Shown here piece after piece: positions 6,597 through 8,663 of a stretch of DNA of 8,663 bases (position 1 is the stretch's first letter; each line of letters begins with the position of its first letter). Under the pieces are notes generated by a model. It did no database searches. It was not told where the DNA came from and saw only the letters and a list, made by a program, of their open reading frames with translations. The DNA comes from Chitinophagaceae bacterium. Lineage in GTDB: Bacteria > Bacteroidota > Bacteroidia > Chitinophagales > Chitinophagaceae. A program made the position numbers and the translations under genes. The stretch lies in NCBI GenBank assembly GCA_023251335.1, contig JAHEZA010000071.1:1-8663 (forward strand), in the 5' to 3' direction.

Positions 6597-7430
6597 ATGC
6601 CGTGGATCACTAAAAGTACTAAAGGTTATTTTCAATACGTGCCACCTGCGTTTATAACTCTATTGCTGCTGATTGGGCAATTGAGTTTTGGTGTTCTTGA
6701 CAGTTATTTATATGTGGTTGTTTCTATTGTTGCCGCGGTGCTTACGGAAATAATATTATCCCGAATATATTTTGGCAAATGGAAAAGCCTTTCCAGTGCA
6801 TACATCAGCGGAATAAGTGTGGGTATTTTAATACGTTCTGTTTCTATTTGGCCTTATATTATTACATCCGTTCTTTCTATTATGTCGAAATATATATTAA
6901 AATATAACGGCCGGCATTTATGGAATCCTTCAAATTTTGGCGTGTCCTGGATGTTGTTTATGGCTCCGTTGGATGTGGCGGGATTAAGTATTCAATGGGG
7001 AAGCAATTTTTTAGGCCTGGCAGTGATTTGGGCGTTGGGCCTGGCAATTGTTTATCGCGCAAAAAGATTTCACGTTACCATTGCCTATGTAATAAGCTTT
7101 ATAATTTTAGCCTATGTGCGAAGCCTGATTGTCGGAGATACATTCCTGGCCGAGGTATCACCTTTAACAGGCCCCATGTACCAGTTGTTTATATTTTTTA
7201 TGATTACAGATCCGGGTACGTCCGTATCCACGAGAAAGGGTAGAATCATTGTGGTGATAATTGTGGCTTTGGTTGAATTCGTTTTAAGATTAAACAGTTT
7301 TATTTACGCACCTTTCTATGCGTTGTTCCTCGTAGGTCCCGTGGCCAAATATATTGACTTGAAAAGAAGCGCAAAAAAAGCGGCTGTAGCAGATTACAAC
7401 AGTAAACCAACTTATTCGCTACAAACTTAA
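6597..7430 (+). CDS. RnfD/NqrB-like polytopic membrane protein lacking the FMN-attachment loop
   Basis: A 277-residue integral membrane protein with about eight hydrophobic segments. It aligns by eye with Rnf electron-transport subunit D: SSAYISGISVGILI (66-79), the block NGRHLWNPSNFGVSW (104-118), where RsxD has a GQNPFNPAMIGY block, and FFMITDPGTSVSTRKGRI (200-217), where RsxD has FFILTDPVTASTTNRGRL. Between the second block and the next helices, E. coli RsxD has a periplasmic region of about 80 residues with the flavinylated threonine; here this is reduced to a short turn near residues 124-135, explaining the shorter length (277 against about 350). So the fold is present but covalent FMN is not expected. 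No RnfA/B/C/E/G or Nqr partners are nearby. Family members usually conduct electrons across the membrane with sodium or proton pumping; here that function is uncertain. A basic C-terminal tail (KRSAKKA) is likely cytoplasmic. The ATG has no Shine-Dalgarno sequence. Confidence 0.85.
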   Translation: MPWITKSTKGYFQYVPPAFITLLLLIGQLSFGVLDSYLYVVVSIVAAVLTEIILSRIYFGKWKSLSSAYISGISVGILIRSVSIWPYIITSVLSIMSKYILKYNGRHLWNPSNFGVSWMLFMAPLDVAGLSIQWGSNFLGLAVIWALGLAIVYRAKRFHVTIAYVISFIILAYVRSLIVGDTFLAEVSPLTGPMYQLFIFFMITDPGTSVSTRKGRIIVVIIVALVEFVLRLNSFIYAPFYALFLVGPVAKYIDLKRSAKKAAVADYNSKPTYSLQT

Positions 7431-7449
7431 TTTGTAAAAGACACTAACA

Positions 7450-7473
7450 AAAGACGACACAACCATAGTCTTT
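7450..7473. repeat. Short inverted repeat AAAGAC / GTCTTT before the TlpA-like gene
   Basis: Six-bp arms at 7450-7455 and 7468-7473 enclose a 12-nt spacer, in the 73-bp gap between the RnfD-like and TlpA-like genes. It could be a weak terminator-like hairpin ending in TTT or a binding site, but the arms are short. The gap contains no clean promoter motif that I can see. Confidence 0.22.
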
Positions 7474-7503
7474 CGAATATTTACAAACACTAAAACCAAA
7501 TAG

Positions 7504-8663
7504 ATGTGCAAGGTGTTGTTTTTTATTATTGCCTTTTTTGCAAATTATTTTGCCAATGGCCAATTGAAACTTACACCGAAATGTTCGCCGGTAAATATTA
7601 CAATAAAAATTAAAAAAGGCACATCAGATACAATGAAACTTAGGTTATCTGTAGGATGTGAAGAGGTCGGCGAACGATTTTTTATACCGGCAAATGGTAT
7701 TTATCATTTATCCACAACTGTTAACAGGGCGGGCGAAGGAATGATTTTTACCAATACAAAAGGGCCAATTAATATTGATGGCCCAAGTGTTATCCATTTT
7801 ATCGTAGAACCGGGCAATATGACTGTTTCATTTTCGATGGAAGATAATTTACCGAAGGATATACAAATCACCGGGTCAAAATCAGAAGCTGAAAAAGAAA
7901 GATGGGAAAAAAAATATGCGCCGGTTTTTACTATTGAAGAAAAATGCAGGCAGGAATTAGGAGAATTAAACAGGAACCATCGGGGAGATACAACTGAGAC
8001 GATAAAAAAAAGATGGGACATGCTACTGGCGCAGTTTGATGCAATCAGAGATATAAGAGCATCGCTGGCCCAGGATTACATTAATAACCATCCACATTCC
8101 TACTTCAGCGCTTACCTGCTGTTTAAGTATTTCCATATTATGCATCCGGATTCAGTAGCTGAATCCTTTCTGCGGATTGATCCAGGCGTTGCTCAAAGTC
8201 TGTTAGGAATCTCGGCTGCTGAAAAAATTTTAAACTTTTCAGACAATTGGAATTTTATAAAACAATATGCGGACAGCAGTTTTACAAATAAATGGATTCG
8301 TACAAAAAGTGTTTATGACCTGTGGGCGAGAGATAGTTCAGGCAAACGAATTGATTTTTCAACATTCAAAGGAAAATATTTGTTTGTTGATTTTTGGGCA
8401 ACCTGGTGTACACCCTGCATAAAATTAGGGCTTCCAAAGTTGCAAGAAGCCGCTGACAACACCAAAGACCTTCCAATCGGTTATATTTCCGTAAACGCTG
8501 ATGATAAGGATGACTTAAAAGAATGGAAACAATTTGTGGCTAAGTTAAATTTTCCCGGAATTAATGTTTTTGATGGGGACAAGTTTTTAATTTCTTACTT
8601 CAGGGTGAGCGCATACCCTACTTTTTTTATTATAAACCCTAAAGGGCAAATCATCAGCGATAA
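7504..8663 (+). CDS. TlpA-like thioredoxin-fold protein with DUF4369-like N-terminus (3' truncated)
   Basis: An open frame of 386 complete codons runs from ATG 7504 to the window edge. An in-frame TAG directly precedes the ATG, so no upstream extension is possible in this frame. Residues 1-20 (MCKVLFFIIAFFANYFANGQ) look like a signal peptide, placing the protein in the periplasm or at the envelope. Residues about 22-125 resemble the DUF4369 domain usual in Bacteroidota TlpA-like proteins (FIVEPGN at 99-105, then ITGSKSEAEKE from 122). A charged helical middle region follows, with PHSYFSAYLL. From about 270 onward is a thioredoxin/AhpC-TSA domain with FVDFWATWCTPC, redox cysteines 302 and 305, and a cis-proline motif AYPT with Pro372. 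Such proteins reduce or exchange disulfides in envelope proteins. Only the last strand and helix of the domain appear to be missing. The link to the upstream genes is same-strand closeness (73 bp); operon membership is possible but unproven. Confidence 0.9.
   Translation, partial: MCKVLFFIIAFFANYFANGQLKLTPKCSPVNITIKIKKGTSDTMKLRLSVGCEEVGERFFIPANGIYHLSTTVNRAGEGMIFTNTKGPINIDGPSVIHFIVEPGNMTVSFSMEDNLPKDIQITGSKSEAEKERWEKKYAPVFTIEEKCRQELGELNRNHRGDTTETIKKRWDMLLAQFDAIRDIRASLAQDYINNHPHSYFSAYLLFKYFHIMHPDSVAESFLRIDPGVAQSLLGISAAEKILNFSDNWNFIKQYADSSFTNKWIRTKSVYDLWARDSSGKRIDFSTFKGKYLFVDFWATWCTPCIKLGLPKLQEAADNTKDLPIGYISVNADDKDDLKEWKQFVAKLNFPGINVFDGDKFLISYFRVSAYPTFFIINPKGQIISD

Noticed and set aside
7193..7210. 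A shifted TGPMY motif read as the lost FMN site (SGAT) of RnfD
   Set aside because: Counting along the recalled RsxD sequence puts the flavinylated threonine in the earlier periplasmic loop, not in the SGAT-like string before FFILTDP; the correct observation is absence of that loop.
6920..7243. 107-codon forward frame inside the RnfD-like gene
   Set aside because: Out of frame with a protein that shows family motifs on both sides of this stretch; composition is not protein-like.
7704..8021. Reverse-strand 105-codon frame opposite the TlpA-like gene
   Set aside because: The forward frame here is continuous with a signal peptide upstream and a thioredoxin domain downstream, so the reverse frame is a shadow.

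Overview
The window looks like a chromosomal segment of a Bacteroidota bacterium, probably of the Chitinophagaceae/Sphingobacteriia type. The DNA is AT-rich, and most start codons follow A/T-rich leaders with no Shine-Dalgarno sequence. The protein set also fits: an S41 protease, a TPR/FG-GAP lipoprotein, a CRTAC1-like protein, and a TlpA-type thioredoxin with a DUF4369-like N-terminal region. The assignment rests on gene style only; there is no rRNA or other marker gene here.

Layout. (1) Bases 1-644 (+) hold the C-terminal part of an S41-family secreted peptidase whose start lies outside the window. (2) Bases 645-901 are a convergent gap with no credible gene, holding one perfect inverted repeat (819-835). 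(3) Bases 902-4498 (-) encode a 1198-residue lipoprotein made of TPR repeats, six canonical FG-GAP/VCBS calcium-loop repeats, an ASPIC/UnbV domain and a long C-terminal region of unknown function. (4) Bases 4499-4642 are a short divergent intergenic region with two inverted repeats and an unusually good Shine-Dalgarno sequence. (5) Bases 4643-6442 (+) encode a second, 599-residue FG-GAP + ASPIC/UnbV protein (CRTAC1 family) with an N-terminal hydrophobic segment. (6) Bases 6597-7430 (+) encode a polytopic membrane protein that aligns with RnfD/NqrB but lacks the periplasmic loop carrying the covalent-FMN threonine. (7) From 7504 to the right edge (+) lies a partial TlpA/thioredoxin-like protein with a WCTPC active site.

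How the genes may work together. The lipoprotein, the CRTAC1-like protein and the RnfD-like membrane protein look like a cell-envelope module: two extracytoplasmic beta-propeller proteins sharing a C-terminal UnbV domain, divergently transcribed from one regulatory region, next to an orphan RnfD-like integral membrane subunit. No other Rnf/Nqr subunit is present. The flanking S41 protease and TlpA-like protein are also envelope proteins but could be unrelated neighbours. The function of the module is not known to me; it is the best candidate in the window for an undescribed system.
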